This document shows positions 27,561-36,077 of a DNA stretch of 64,000 bases, piece by piece (the stretch's first letter is position 1; every line of letters begins with the position of its first letter). The notes under the pieces were generated by a model, which was not told the DNA's origin, ran no database searches, and saw nothing but the letters and a program-made list of their open reading frames with translations. Position numbers and translations under genes: made by a program. The DNA comes from Halieaceae bacterium UBA6060. Its GTDB lineage: Bacteria; Pseudomonadota; Gammaproteobacteria; Pseudomonadales; Halieaceae. The DNA is taken from assembly GCA_002428935.1 (NCBI GenBank), contig DIYG01000026.1, positions 1 through 64,000 on the forward strand. Reading direction: 5' to 3'.

Positions 27561-27986
27561 GTGAACGACACCCAGAGCTTTTCCTTTGACGAATTGCAGG
27601 AAGGCCAAAGCTGCGAAATCAAACGCGAACTCACGGGCGCGGATATCGATGCGTTTGCCGAGCTCAGCGGTGATCGCAACCCCCTGCATATGGACGCGGA
27701 GTTCGCCCAAACAGCGGGTTACCCCGATCGCATTGCGCACGGCATGCTCCTGGCAAGTTGGGTCTCCGCCGCCCTCGCCCAGCACCTGCCCGGCCGCGGG
27801 ACTGTCTACCTTCGGCAAAACCTGGAGTTTCGCCAGGCCGCGTTGCCCGGGGATGCCCTGCTGATACGTCTGACCGTCGCGGAAAAAAAGCGCCGCGGTC
27901 GCGTACTCATAGACTGTGTCATTCGTCATGGGGAGAGTGGGAAAGACCTGTTACGCGGTCAGGCTGAGGTTATCGCACCGAGCTAG
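27561..27986 (+). CDS. MaoC-like (R)-enoyl-CoA hydratase
   Basis: The ~141-residue protein is a hot-dog-fold hydratase. The catalytic hydratase-2 motif is visible as FAELSGDRNPLHMD, with the Asp and His used for hydration of enoyl-CoA, and DRIAHGMLLASWVS follows as in PhaJ/MaoC proteins. It probably hydrates trans-2-enoyl-CoA to (R)-3-hydroxyacyl-CoA in fatty acid or PHA metabolism. A GTG at 27561 is preferred because the family starts shortly before FSFDEL; an upstream in-frame GTG at 27531 would add ten residues. It is divergent from hrpA and has no operon partner on its strand. Confidence 0.85.
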   Translation: MNDTQSFSFDELQEGQSCEIKRELTGADIDAFAELSGDRNPLHMDAEFAQTAGYPDRIAHGMLLASWVSAALAQHLPGRGTVYLRQNLEFRQAALPGDALLIRLTVAEKKRRGRVLIDCVIRHGESGKDLLRGQAEVIAPS

Positions 27987-28035
27987 GATTGGACTAACGC
28001 CGGTTAAAGATTTTCCAGCCGACCCGTGCCGATCC

Positions 28036-28058
28036 ATGCCGACCCAAAGAGTCGGCAT
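28036..28058. terminator. Hairpin between convergent genes
   Basis: ATGCCGAC (28036-28043) and GTCGGCAT (28051-28058) form a perfect 8-bp stem with a 7-base loop, between the 3' ends of the MaoC gene (plus) and the unknown gene at 28081 (minus). There is no run of T on either side, so if it terminates transcription it is not a canonical intrinsic terminator. Confidence 0.4.
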
Positions 28059-28080
28059 CGATTCCTGAGCTACAGCGCTC

Positions 28081-28611
28081 TCAGACCGCTTCGCCGCCCT
28101 GCTCCATCTCGTTAGCATCTGCTTCCGGAGGTAGATTTTCCTCGAACTGTGCCGAGTCCAAATAGGTTAGCTGCAGGCGTACCGCCGCATCGCCGCGCCC
28201 CGACTCCGCACCCAGAACCAAAACGCTGGGTTGATTGGCTTCCGCCGTGACGGCAAAGACACCGAACATCATGGAGTTGGGATCTTGTTCATTGCGGAAG
28301 GTGCGTAGCTTTTCCGGTTCCTTAAGAGCCTGCGCCGCATTGGAGAGCAGCAGACGCAAGCCCGTGCGGAAGCTGCTAAAACTCAGCGTGCCGCGATACA
28401 GCTCATGATTGAGCGCAACGTCAAAACGCACCAAAGATTTGTCTTCCATCTCCAGATGCGTAAGGGGCACCGTTTTCCCGCCTTCGATCTCCCGATAAAT
28501 GCGCTTCGCTTCCGTGCGCGTGGCCTCCAGAAAGCCGTTGTTGAGGAGATTGACCGCAACCGTTAGGAACTTATCCGTCGGAAGACTCTTGGTTTCAAGG
28601 TTTTGCTGCAT
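28081..28611 (-). CDS. Unrecognised conserved-looking cytosolic protein
   Basis: I do not recognise this 176-residue protein. It has no signal peptide or membrane helix. The N-terminal third is helical (KFLTVAVNLLNNGFLEATRTEAKRI), the middle is strand-rich (VRFDVALNHELYRGTLSFSSF), and the C-terminus is acidic. The middle includes a short FRNEQDPNSMMFGVF stretch that could be a conserved motif. It is convergent with the MaoC gene and divergent from mnmC. Codon and base use match the neighbours, so it is likely a native gene rather than a transfer. Confidence 0.7.
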   Translation of the reverse strand: MQQNLETKSLPTDKFLTVAVNLLNNGFLEATRTEAKRIYREIEGGKTVPLTHLEMEDKSLVRFDVALNHELYRGTLSFSSFRTGLRLLLSNAAQALKEPEKLRTFRNEQDPNSMMFGVFAVTAEANQPSVLVLGAESGRGDAAVRLQLTYLDSAQFEENLPPEADANEMEQGGEAV

Positions 28612-28718
28612 GGGAAAAGCCGGGTGGATAAAGCGAGGGCGCAGTCTAGCGACTGCGTGTCATGCATGCCAGTGAGGTCTGCTATGCTCCGGCCCAAGCA
28701 TTCGACGATCCCGCCACC

Positions 28719-30752
28719 ATGATTAAGCCCCAGGGCCGGCTCACACCCCTGGAGACCGCCGAGGTTACCTGGGACGCCCAGGGTGAGCCCCGGTCCCATC
28801 GTTACGACGACCCCTATTACAGCAACGCCGACGGCGTGGCAGAAAGTACCCATGTGTTTATCGATGGTTGCGATCTCCCCCGCCGCCTCGCGCAGCACCA
28901 TCGCGGTAGCTATCGCATTGGGGAGCTGGGCTTTGGCACCGGCCTTAACTTTATCTTGAGCTGGAGAGCGTTTCGCCAGTCGGCACCGCCATCGCTGCGG
29001 CTGCATTACGTCAGCATCGACAAACACCCCTTGCGGCGCGAAGAAATTGAGCGAGCGTTGGCCTCCTGGCCTCAGCTCGCGAACGAGGCCCGGGCCTTGG
29101 TACAGGCTGTGCCGCCCCCCGTGGAGGGCATCCACCGCCGTAGTTTCGAGGCAGGCCGGATCGTTCTCGATCTCCACTGGGCTGATGTCGAAGACGCCAT
29201 CGCCGAATTGAAGCGTCCAGACCAGGCCCTGTTTGACAGCTGGTATCTGGACGGGTTCGCGCCAAAACGTAACCCGTCCATGTGGAACGGAGAGCGTTTC
29301 AAACAACTCGCTAAGATCAGCTTTCCCGGCGCAACCGTGGCCACCTACAGCGCCGCTGGACAGGTGCGGCGAGACCTGCAGAGTGCGGGATTCGAGATCC
29401 ACAAGCGCCCGGGCTACGGACAAAAGCGAGAGAGCCTCGTGGGCACCTATACGGGCGACTCCCCTAAAGGCGATTCCCCGACGCTCAGTTCTGCTGGCTC
29501 CCAGACGACACCCTGGGACCTGAATGCCGCGAACACTCTCCCTCCACCGACTGCCGCCATCGTTGTAGGCGCAGGACTCGCTGGCGCCCACATCGCGGCG
29601 TCCCTGGCTCGTCGGGGAACCGCTGTGACCGTCCTTGATCGAGGCTCCATTGCCGGGCGCGCCTCGGGGAACCGTCAGGGCGTGCTCTTCCATCGTCTGT
29701 CGCACCAGCGTTCCAATCTGGCGGATTTCTCCCTTTATGCCAGCCTCTACGCCACCGATCTTTACCGGCAGATGCTCGAGGAGGGCCAGGATTCCGAGAT
29801 CATCGACGGCGCCCTCAATGGCTGTCTCCAGGGTTTGGACGCCGATGCCCTGGGCGGCCCTCTGGCCGAGCTTCTAAAAGGCTTGCCGGAGCTGGGTCGT
29901 TTGGTGAACGCCGAAGAAGGCAGCGACATCCTAGGCCAAAAAATCACCGGCGCTGGTCTCTGGCAGGCGGAGTCCGGTTGGTTCTCACCGGCCACCATCT
30001 GTCGCCGACTGCTTCGCCATCAGGGCATAGAACTACTGGAACACTGCGGAGAGCTCCGCTTACAGACTACCGAGGAAGGCTGGGATCTGCGGACAGAGAC
30101 GGACAATCGCTTTGCGGCGCCGGTGGTCATTGTCGCCGGCGGTATAGACTCCAACGATCTCCTTCCGAACTGGCGATTGCCGACCAAACCGGTGCGTGGC
30201 CAAACAACGCAAGTCCCCGCGTCGAACGATACTAGCCTGAACGCGGCCTTTTGCCACAAAGGGTATATATCTCCGGCAATGCAGGGTGAGCACTGCATCG
30301 GCGCTACCTTTGCTCCGGGAAGCGCGGACAGAGATATTCGCCCCGGTGACCACACGGAAAACCTGCACAAACTTGCCGAGGCTCTACCTGCCTGGGCAAC
30401 GCAGTTGGCCAGCCTGGATACCGATAACCTCCAGGGGCGTGCGGAAGTGCGCTGCGCATCGCCGGACTACCTGCCCATGGTAGGCCCCATTCCTGACCTG
30501 GACGCTTTTCAGGAGCGCTTCGCTCCTCTAGAAAAGGATGCTAGTACCATCATCAATCGACGGGGTGTTTTCATCCCAGGACTTTATGTGACGACTGCTC
30601 ATGGCTCGCGCGGTTTGAGTTATGCCGCCCTGAGCGCGGAGGTACTGGCCAGTGAGCTTTTCCATGAGCCCTCACCCGTTACCGCAGATATCCGGCGAGC
30701 CATCGCCCCGGCCCGTTTTCTAATTCGCGCTATGGTAAGAGGCACCCTGTGA
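28719..30752 (+). CDS. mnmC: Bifunctional tRNA mnm5s2U biosynthesis protein MnmC
   Basis: The protein fuses an N-terminal SAM methyltransferase domain (RIGELGFGTGLNFILSW near residues 65-81 and WYLDGFAPKRNPSMW near 175-189) to a C-terminal FAD-dependent oxidase (VVGAGLAGAHIA). It performs the last two steps of 5-methylaminomethyl-2-thiouridine formation in tRNA wobble positions: the oxidase domain removes the carboxymethyl group and the methylase adds the methyl. Both domains are intact. I chose the ATG at 28719 (MIKPQGRLTP) because the family begins close to it; an in-frame ATG at 28662 would add 19 residues with no family resemblance. Confidence 0.94.
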   Translation: MIKPQGRLTPLETAEVTWDAQGEPRSHRYDDPYYSNADGVAESTHVFIDGCDLPRRLAQHHRGSYRIGELGFGTGLNFILSWRAFRQSAPPSLRLHYVSIDKHPLRREEIERALASWPQLANEARALVQAVPPPVEGIHRRSFEAGRIVLDLHWADVEDAIAELKRPDQALFDSWYLDGFAPKRNPSMWNGERFKQLAKISFPGATVATYSAAGQVRRDLQSAGFEIHKRPGYGQKRESLVGTYTGDSPKGDSPTLSSAGSQTTPWDLNAANTLPPPTAAIVVGAGLAGAHIAASLARRGTAVTVLDRGSIAGRASGNRQGVLFHRLSHQRSNLADFSLYASLYATDLYRQMLEEGQDSEIIDGALNGCLQGLDADALGGPLAELLKGLPELGRLVNAEEGSDILGQKITGAGLWQAESGWFSPATICRRLLRHQGIELLEHCGELRLQTTEEGWDLRTETDNRFAAPVVIVAGGIDSNDLLPNWRLPTKPVRGQTTQVPASNDTSLNAAFCHKGYISPAMQGEHCIGATFAPGSADRDIRPGDHTENLHKLAEALPAWATQLASLDTDNLQGRAEVRCASPDYLPMVGPIPDLDAFQERFAPLEKDASTIINRRGVFIPGLYVTTAHGSRGLSYAALSAEVLASELFHEPSPVTADIRRAIAPARFLIRAMVRGTL

Positions 30753-30765
30753 TGGAGAATCGGCG

Positions 30766-31599
30766 GTGACAGCAAACCGATGGTCAGCCAATCTGCTGCG
30801 AGCATTGAAAGGGAGCGGGGTGTTTTTGCTGCTTCTTTGCGCACCCGGGCTCCAAGCGCAGACAACGACTGCCCCCAAGTCGAATCCCACGGTTCTCCGG
30901 TACACCTATGAGCTAGTGGAAAAAGTACCCCAGCCCCGAGAAAATTTTGTCCAGGGTCTTCAGTTGTATGGCGATAGCCTTTACGTTGGCACCGGTCGCT
31001 ATGGGCAGTCCCGGCTTATCGAATACGCCTTCCCAGCCATGACGGCGCGCCGAGAAGTGTCCCTGGCACCGGAGTTGTTTGGCGAAGGCATCACCCGTCT
31101 TGACGATTCCATCTATCAATTAACCTGGCGAGCCGGAAAGCTTCTGGTATACGACGCGGACTCCCTGACCATTCGCGGCAGCTATCCCATTGCCACGGAA
31201 GGTTGGGGCATCACCCACGACGGTTCGCAGCTTTACTATAGTGACGGCAGCGCAACGCTGAGAACGTTGGATCCCCAGTCCCTCGAGGTCACCCAAAAAG
31301 TAACGGTGACACTCCAGGGACGCCCCCTTCCCGGCCTCAACGAATTGGAATGGATCGACGGCGAGATCTGGGCCAATGTGTGGCGCGCCAACCAGCTCGT
31401 GCGCATCGATCCGACGAGCGGTCAGGTTCGGGGAATCGTTGATCTTCGTGGTTTACTCCCGGCGGCAGAACGAACCCCCGACACCGACGTACTCAATGGG
31501 ATAGCCTGGGATGAGGAAAAACGCGCGCTCTGGGTCACCGGTAAAAACTGGCCGTGGCTTTATCATGTGCGACCCATTGCTTTGCCAGGCGGTCTCTGA
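30766..31599 (+). CDS. Glutaminyl-peptide cyclotransferase (bacterial QC), secreted
   Basis: The 277-residue protein has a signal peptide (about residues 1-32). It shows the five-bladed propeller pattern of plant/bacterial-type glutamine cyclotransferases: FVQGLQLYGDSLYVGTGRYGQS, EGITRLDDSIYQLTW, EGWGITHDGSQLYYSDG, LNELEWIDGEIWANVW and LNGIAWDEEKRALWVTGK. These enzymes convert N-terminal glutamine of peptides to pyroglutamate and lack zinc, unlike the animal type. The location is predicted periplasmic or secreted. It follows mnmC by 13 bases on the same strand. Confidence 0.9.
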   Translation: MTANRWSANLLRALKGSGVFLLLLCAPGLQAQTTTAPKSNPTVLRYTYELVEKVPQPRENFVQGLQLYGDSLYVGTGRYGQSRLIEYAFPAMTARREVSLAPELFGEGITRLDDSIYQLTWRAGKLLVYDADSLTIRGSYPIATEGWGITHDGSQLYYSDGSATLRTLDPQSLEVTQKVTVTLQGRPLPGLNELEWIDGEIWANVWRANQLVRIDPTSGQVRGIVDLRGLLPAAERTPDTDVLNGIAWDEEKRALWVTGKNWPWLYHVRPIALPGGL

Positions 31600-31659
31600 G
31601 CGGACACCGAAGGAGACGTAAACAGGCTAGAATGGTCGTTTTTCCCCTGCGGACAACCC

Positions 31660-34605
31660 ATGAATAGCCCCACCCAGCTTCCGGTCTCTCACGAGTCTTT
31701 CATCCCTCTACGTCAGGAGCGTATCGACGCCCTGAGCCTGCGTATCGAGCAGTTCGAGCATCGGGATACCGGCGCCCTGCACTACCACCTGGCCGCGGAC
31801 AACCCCGAGAACGTATTCCTCGTGGCTCTGCGCACAGTTCCGGAAGACTCCACCGGCGTCGCCCATATTCTGGAACACACAGCGCTCTGTGGCAGCAAAC
31901 GTTACCCCGTTCGGGATCCATTCTTCATGATGCTGCGCCGCTCCCTGAACACGTTTATGAATGCCTTCACCAGCAGTGACTGGACCGCATACCCCTTCGC
32001 CAGTCAAAACCGCAAGGACTTTGGCAACCTGTTGGACGTGTACCTCGACGCGGTGTTTTTCTCCCGCCTTGATCCTCTGGACTTCGCCCAGGAAGGACAT
32101 CGCATCGAATTGGAAGAGCCGGACAATCCGTCCAGCAACCTGGTGTTCAAAGGCGTCGTATTCAATGAGATGAAAGGAGCCATGAGCTCCGTCGCCTCAA
32201 CGCTTTGGCAGGCCCTTTGCCATCACCTGTTTCCCACGAGCACCTATCACTACAACAGCGGCGGCGATCCGGAAGCGATCCCCGATTTGAGCTACGAGCA
32301 GCTCAAGGCTTTTTACGAAACGCACTATCACCCCAGCAACTCGATCTTTATGACCTTCGGCGATATACCCGCCGAGGAACATCAAGCTACCTTCCATGAG
32401 CAAGCCCTAAAGCACTTTCCTCGCCTCCAGGAGCGCGTCGCCGTCGATCTTGAGAAACGCTATGAGGCCCCGCTGCGCGTATCTGAGGCTTACGCCTACG
32501 ATGAAGAAGGCTCAACGGAAGCCAAAACCCATATCGTTATGGGATGGCTCCTGGGCGAAAGCACAAAGCTGCGCGACACCCTGGAAGCCCAATTACTCTC
32601 CAGCGTCTTGCTAGAGAACAGTGCCTCGCCCCTGCAGCAGGCACTGGAAACGACGGAGCTGGGAACGGCCCCCTCACCCCTCTGCGGGCTAGAAGACTCC
32701 CTCCGGGAACTGGTCTTCTGTTGCGGTATCGAAGGCAGCGAGGCCGAGCACGAGGGAGCGTTAGAAGATCTCGTCCTGGGAGTGATTGACAAGGTCGCCG
32801 TACAAGGAGTGCCCGAAGAACAGCTAGAGGCGGTGCTTCACCAGCTTGAACTGCACCAACGAGAAGTCAGCGGCGATGGTATGCCCTATGGTCTGAATCT
32901 GATTCTCCAGGCCCTGGGCCCGGCTACGCACTACGCCGATCCGATTCCGTCCATGGACCTCGAACCGGTTATCGCCGAACTGCGAGAGGAGATCAAAGAC
33001 CCGGAATTTATCCGCGGACTCGCGCGCCGGCTGCTCCTGGATAATCAGCATCGCCTTACGCTGGTGATGACTCCCGACCAAAAGCTTTCCGACGTGCGCC
33101 TGGAAAAGGAGCGACACCGCCTTGCGGAGCTACGCGAGTCCATGGATCGTGAGCAACTCGACGCGGTGGCATCCCAGGCCCAAGCCCTTTTGGATCGTCA
33201 GGCTCAGGAAGACGATCCGGAGATTCTCCCCAAGGTAACCCTGGCCGATGTCCCGGCCACTCTTCCCGAGCTTAGCTGGACGGAACTTGGCGACCACGAT
33301 CTGCCCTGCACCCTCTATGAGGCCGGTACCAACGGTCTGGTATACCAACAACTCAGTTGCAGCATCGGCAACCTGAGTGACAAGGAACTGGCCATCCTCC
33401 CTCACCTAACAGGCATGGCCACGGAGCTGGGTCTAGGCGAGCGTGACTACCTGGAGACACAGCACCAGCAAAGTTCCAACGTCGGCGCCATCAACCTGTT
33501 CACATCCATGCGCGGGGGTATTGATGACGAACAGGAAGCGCAAGCCAGTCTTGTCCTGTCTTCGAAAGCCCTGCTGCGTAAGCGTGCAGAGCAGAGCGCA
33601 CTGATGCGAGACACCCTTGAGGTGCTCCGCTTCGACGAACTACCCCGGCTTCGTGATCTTGTGGCCCAGCAACGGGCGCGGCGAGAACAGTCCATCACGG
33701 GGCAAGGGCACAGCCTGGCGATGCAAGCCGCCTGTGCGGGGATGAGCCCCCTGGCTCGCCTTCACCATGAACTATCGGGCATGGAGGGCATCGCCGCGCT
33801 GCGAGGTTTGGATGACAGCCTCGATGATGCTGCAGCTTTGGAAGGCTTCTCCCAGGAACTCCAGGGACTTTATGACAAGCTGCGCAAGGCCAACTGGGAG
33901 GCACTCATCGTGGCCGAACCAGGTCAGGGACAAGCCGTTGCCGAGGCTGCGCTGGACGCCTGGGGAGACTTGCCGCGCCAGGAGGTTCAAGGCCTGAAAC
34001 TGCAACCCCTTCGGGAACAGCGACATGAGTGCTGGGTTGTGAACTCGCAAGTAAGCTTTTGCGCCAAGGCCTTCCCAACGGTTCCCAGCGGTCATCCCGA
34101 CGCCGCTGCCCTGACGGTTCTGGCCGGCTACCTGCGCAATGGCTATCTCCATCGTGCGATCCGCGAGCAAGGTGGTGCCTACGGCGGCGGGGCCAGCCAC
34201 GACGCGAGCACCGCCGCCTTCCGTTTCTTCTCCTACCGAGATCCGCGCATCGCCGGCACTCTGGATGATTTTGATGCCAGCATACGATGGATGAGCGCTG
34301 GCGAGCACAGCCCAGCGGCGCTAGAGGAAGCAATTCTCGGTGTCATCGGCACCCTCGATAAACCCGGCTCACCGGCCGGAGAAGCGAAGCAGGATTTCCA
34401 CAATCGACGGTTTGGCCGGGACTTTGCCCAGCGCATGGCCTTCCGGCAGGCCATCCTTCAGGTCAGCCTCGACGACCTGGTACGGGTCAGCGAAACCTAC
34501 CTGAAGCCCGATGCCGCTTCCGTAGCGGTTGTCACGGGCCCCGCAGGGCATCGAGGCGATGCGCAAACCATAGAGGCCCTGGGGATGGAGGTTCGGGAGT
34601 TTTAG
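31660..34605 (+). CDS. M16C insulinase-family metallopeptidase (PreP-like)
   Basis: The 981-residue protein is a presequence-protease-type M16C enzyme. The inverted zinc motif HILEH is at 69-73 (His69, His73 as ligands, Glu72 as the base), followed by ALCGSKRYPVRDPFF and FMNAFTSSDWTAYPF, which are hallmarks of the PreP/M16C subgroup. The distal Glu ligand lies in the FKGVVFNEMKGAMS segment. It degrades unfolded peptides up to about 60 residues inside a closed chamber. No signal peptide is visible, so it is probably cytosolic. It stands 60 bases after the glutaminyl cyclase gene. Confidence 0.93.
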   Translation: MNSPTQLPVSHESFIPLRQERIDALSLRIEQFEHRDTGALHYHLAADNPENVFLVALRTVPEDSTGVAHILEHTALCGSKRYPVRDPFFMMLRRSLNTFMNAFTSSDWTAYPFASQNRKDFGNLLDVYLDAVFFSRLDPLDFAQEGHRIELEEPDNPSSNLVFKGVVFNEMKGAMSSVASTLWQALCHHLFPTSTYHYNSGGDPEAIPDLSYEQLKAFYETHYHPSNSIFMTFGDIPAEEHQATFHEQALKHFPRLQERVAVDLEKRYEAPLRVSEAYAYDEEGSTEAKTHIVMGWLLGESTKLRDTLEAQLLSSVLLENSASPLQQALETTELGTAPSPLCGLEDSLRELVFCCGIEGSEAEHEGALEDLVLGVIDKVAVQGVPEEQLEAVLHQLELHQREVSGDGMPYGLNLILQALGPATHYADPIPSMDLEPVIAELREEIKDPEFIRGLARRLLLDNQHRLTLVMTPDQKLSDVRLEKERHRLAELRESMDREQLDAVASQAQALLDRQAQEDDPEILPKVTLADVPATLPELSWTELGDHDLPCTLYEAGTNGLVYQQLSCSIGNLSDKELAILPHLTGMATELGLGERDYLETQHQQSSNVGAINLFTSMRGGIDDEQEAQASLVLSSKALLRKRAEQSALMRDTLEVLRFDELPRLRDLVAQQRARREQSITGQGHSLAMQAACAGMSPLARLHHELSGMEGIAALRGLDDSLDDAAALEGFSQELQGLYDKLRKANWEALIVAEPGQGQAVAEAALDAWGDLPRQEVQGLKLQPLREQRHECWVVNSQVSFCAKAFPTVPSGHPDAAALTVLAGYLRNGYLHRAIREQGGAYGGGASHDASTAAFRFFSYRDPRIAGTLDDFDASIRWMSAGEHSPAALEEAILGVIGTLDKPGSPAGEAKQDFHNRRFGRDFAQRMAFRQAILQVSLDDLVRVSETYLKPDAASVAVVTGPAGHRGDAQTIEALGMEVREF

Positions 34606-34672
34606 CCTGTTCCTGTGCTAGAGCCTGAGCCCAAAGTCCGAGCCATCTCGGCAATGGGTTAAGCGGTAGTAC

Positions 34673-35302
34673 TCAATCGGTCGCGTCGCTTGCGAGTACC
34701 ACGAGGACGCGACCGGACCCGCTTTCGCCAGCTTCGAAGGCCCGCTCCCACGCCCATGGCGTCATGCGCATATTCCCCCAACTCGGATCGGCGAGGATGG
34801 CTCGCCCGTCTTCGCTGAATCCTTTGAGCACCGTGAAGTGGGCACGTCCATCCACGGTCAACGCCGCTATGACCGGTCGGGAGAGCTGCCTAAGAGTGGT
34901 CGTAGGGACCGCAATCCCCGCCGCGCGATAGCCCTGCCTCTGAGCCAGATCGCGCAGGTCTGCAAAGGAAACGCCATCATCAAAGCTACGTTCCAGACCC
35001 TGGCGTTGGTCTTGTTCGCGCAAGCTCGTTAAGAGAAAGGCTTCGTCCGTAGGGTCGAGGTGATCATAGGTCAAGATCGTTGCCAGGGCCGCGAGACCAC
35101 AGCTGAAGTCATGGGCCTGTCTGACCACGCCCTCGTCTCGGAGGGCTATCCAGGACTTAAAGTCGCTAGAACCGGCTGCCGAGGACGCACAAAGAATCAA
35201 AAAGCAGACACAGCCTATCCCGGTATCAAGCAAACCACAGGCTACGGACCACGGCCACCAGGGCTTTGATCCTACGCCAGCGAGCCTGGCCCACGGTATC
35301 AA
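34673..35302 (-). CDS. Stand-alone C39 (double-glycine) peptidase, exported
   Basis: The protein is a C39-type cysteine peptidase without an ABC-transporter moiety. With a TTG start at 35302 it has about 209 residues. Gln62 and Cys68 (QAHDFSCG), His155 (RAHFTVL) and Asp172 (LADPSWG) give a complete catalytic set. A hydrophobic stretch ending near CASSAAG is a likely signal peptide or anchor, so it should act in the periplasm. The longer ORF back to 35710 overlaps the upstream gene in another frame and is rejected; a TTG at 35233 is an alternative start. It ends a four-gene operon with the small Sec-exported protein carrying a double-glycine-like motif, its probable substrate. FapD of the Fap amyloid system is a functional parallel. 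Confidence 0.8.
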   Translation of the reverse strand: MIPWARLAGVGSKPWWPWSVACGLLDTGIGCVCFLILCASSAAGSSDFKSWIALRDEGVVRQAHDFSCGLAALATILTYDHLDPTDEAFLLTSLREQDQRQGLERSFDDGVSFADLRDLAQRQGYRAAGIAVPTTTLRQLSRPVIAALTVDGRAHFTVLKGFSEDGRAILADPSWGNMRMTPWAWERAFEAGESGSGRVLVVLASDATD

Positions 35303-35319
35303 CCGCCCATCGGTAGTAG

Positions 35320-35601
35320 TCAGATGTTTGGTGGTTCGTAAGCCTCGTCGATCAGGCCCTCTCGACGCATCGCCGCCAGGGTGTCCCGGCGACCGAAGTA
35401 AGCCCAGGCTAGGCAGATAACGACAAAAGCGGCGGCCGAGACTATGACGGCAACGGGGGGCAGCGCGCCATATTCGACATAGGTGAAGTAAGCGAAGAGC
35501 AAGGTCGGTACGGGCATTAGCAACAACCAGACGACCAAACGATTGCTGCGCCGCTCGAACTCTCCATCGTTGAGCTTTTTCCTCAGGATTGGATTCTGCA
35601 T
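35320..35601 (-). CDS. Two-helix inner-membrane protein in the C39 operon
   Basis: I do not recognise this ~93-residue protein. It has an Arg/Lys-rich N-terminal segment (residues ~1-22), two transmembrane helices (about 23-40 and 50-68), and a short charged tail ending in YEPPNI. The ATG at 35601 is preferred because AGGAG lies eight bases upstream. The gene lies between the exported small protein and the C39 peptidase and is probably cotranscribed with both. It could anchor or chaperone the processing machinery, but no motif supports a specific role. Confidence 0.7.
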   Translation of the reverse strand: MQNPILRKKLNDGEFERRSNRLVVWLLLMPVPTLLFAYFTYVEYGALPPVAVIVSAAAFVVICLAWAYFGRRDTLAAMRREGLIDEAYEPPNI

Positions 35602-35679
35602 GGACAAAACTCCTGGCTACATCGACCAAAAACATGGCAGGAAACGGGGAGCCTGACAAGGGCAGACTCCCCTGAGAGG

Positions 35680-36033
35680 CTACCTTGGGTAGGGCTTGGG
35701 AATGTAGCACACGGGGCAGGTCGACCCGCCGCCACCCCCGCCAGAAGCATAGTTGGGGACATAAACTCCCCAGAAGAATCCGGCCAAGGCCAGGTCGACG
35801 GCGACCACTCCTAGAATAAACGGCATTACCTCCCCTTTTGTCTCCGTCATCTGGGATTCACTGAGCCAACTAACGGACTCTGTGGGTGCCTCCGCGAACA
35901 CCTGGTTGTAATCGACGATGTCCATACCCTGACCAAACCGCTGTTCCTCGGCCATGGTTGTCGAACTGGCCACCAGGGCCACAAGTAGGGGTGCAACGAA
36001 ATGCCTTACCCCGGCTAGCTTTTCTATATTCAT
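35680..36033 (-). CDS. Sec-exported small protein with internal double-glycine-like motif
   Basis: With the ATG at 36033, which has AAAGGAG upstream, the protein has 117 residues. It starts with a Sec signal peptide (about 1-28, ending TTMA). A middle region holds LSESQMTETKGE (57-68), which resembles the end of double-glycine leaders. A hydrophobic segment (71-92) follows, then a Gly run (98-103) and a CPVC motif (106-109) before a Pro/Tyr-rich end. The likely reading is that the C39 peptidase encoded two genes downstream cuts after the leader-like motif and frees a ~50-residue hydrophobic, Cys-containing product. Whether that is a bacteriocin, a fibre subunit or a signal is unknown. The longer reading from 36075 has no support. 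Confidence 0.75.
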   Translation of the reverse strand: MNIEKLAGVRHFVAPLLVALVASSTTMAEEQRFGQGMDIVDYNQVFAEAPTESVSWLSESQMTETKGEVMPFILGVVAVDLALAGFFWGVYVPNYASGGGGGGSTCPVCYIPKPYPR

Positions 36034-36077
36034 GCGACGACTCCTTTCGTCCAACTGTGGGGTTCCCCTAACCACGG

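Noticed and set aside
28563..29705. Long minus-strand reading frame (380 codons)
   Set aside because: It lies antisense to mnmC, whose two domains are clear, and the translated sequence has no family resemblance or export signal.
35303..35710. N-terminal extension of the C39 peptidase gene
   Set aside because: The extension overlaps the two-helix gene in another frame, has biased Arg/Cys-rich content and no C39 resemblance; the family sequence starts only after about 35302.
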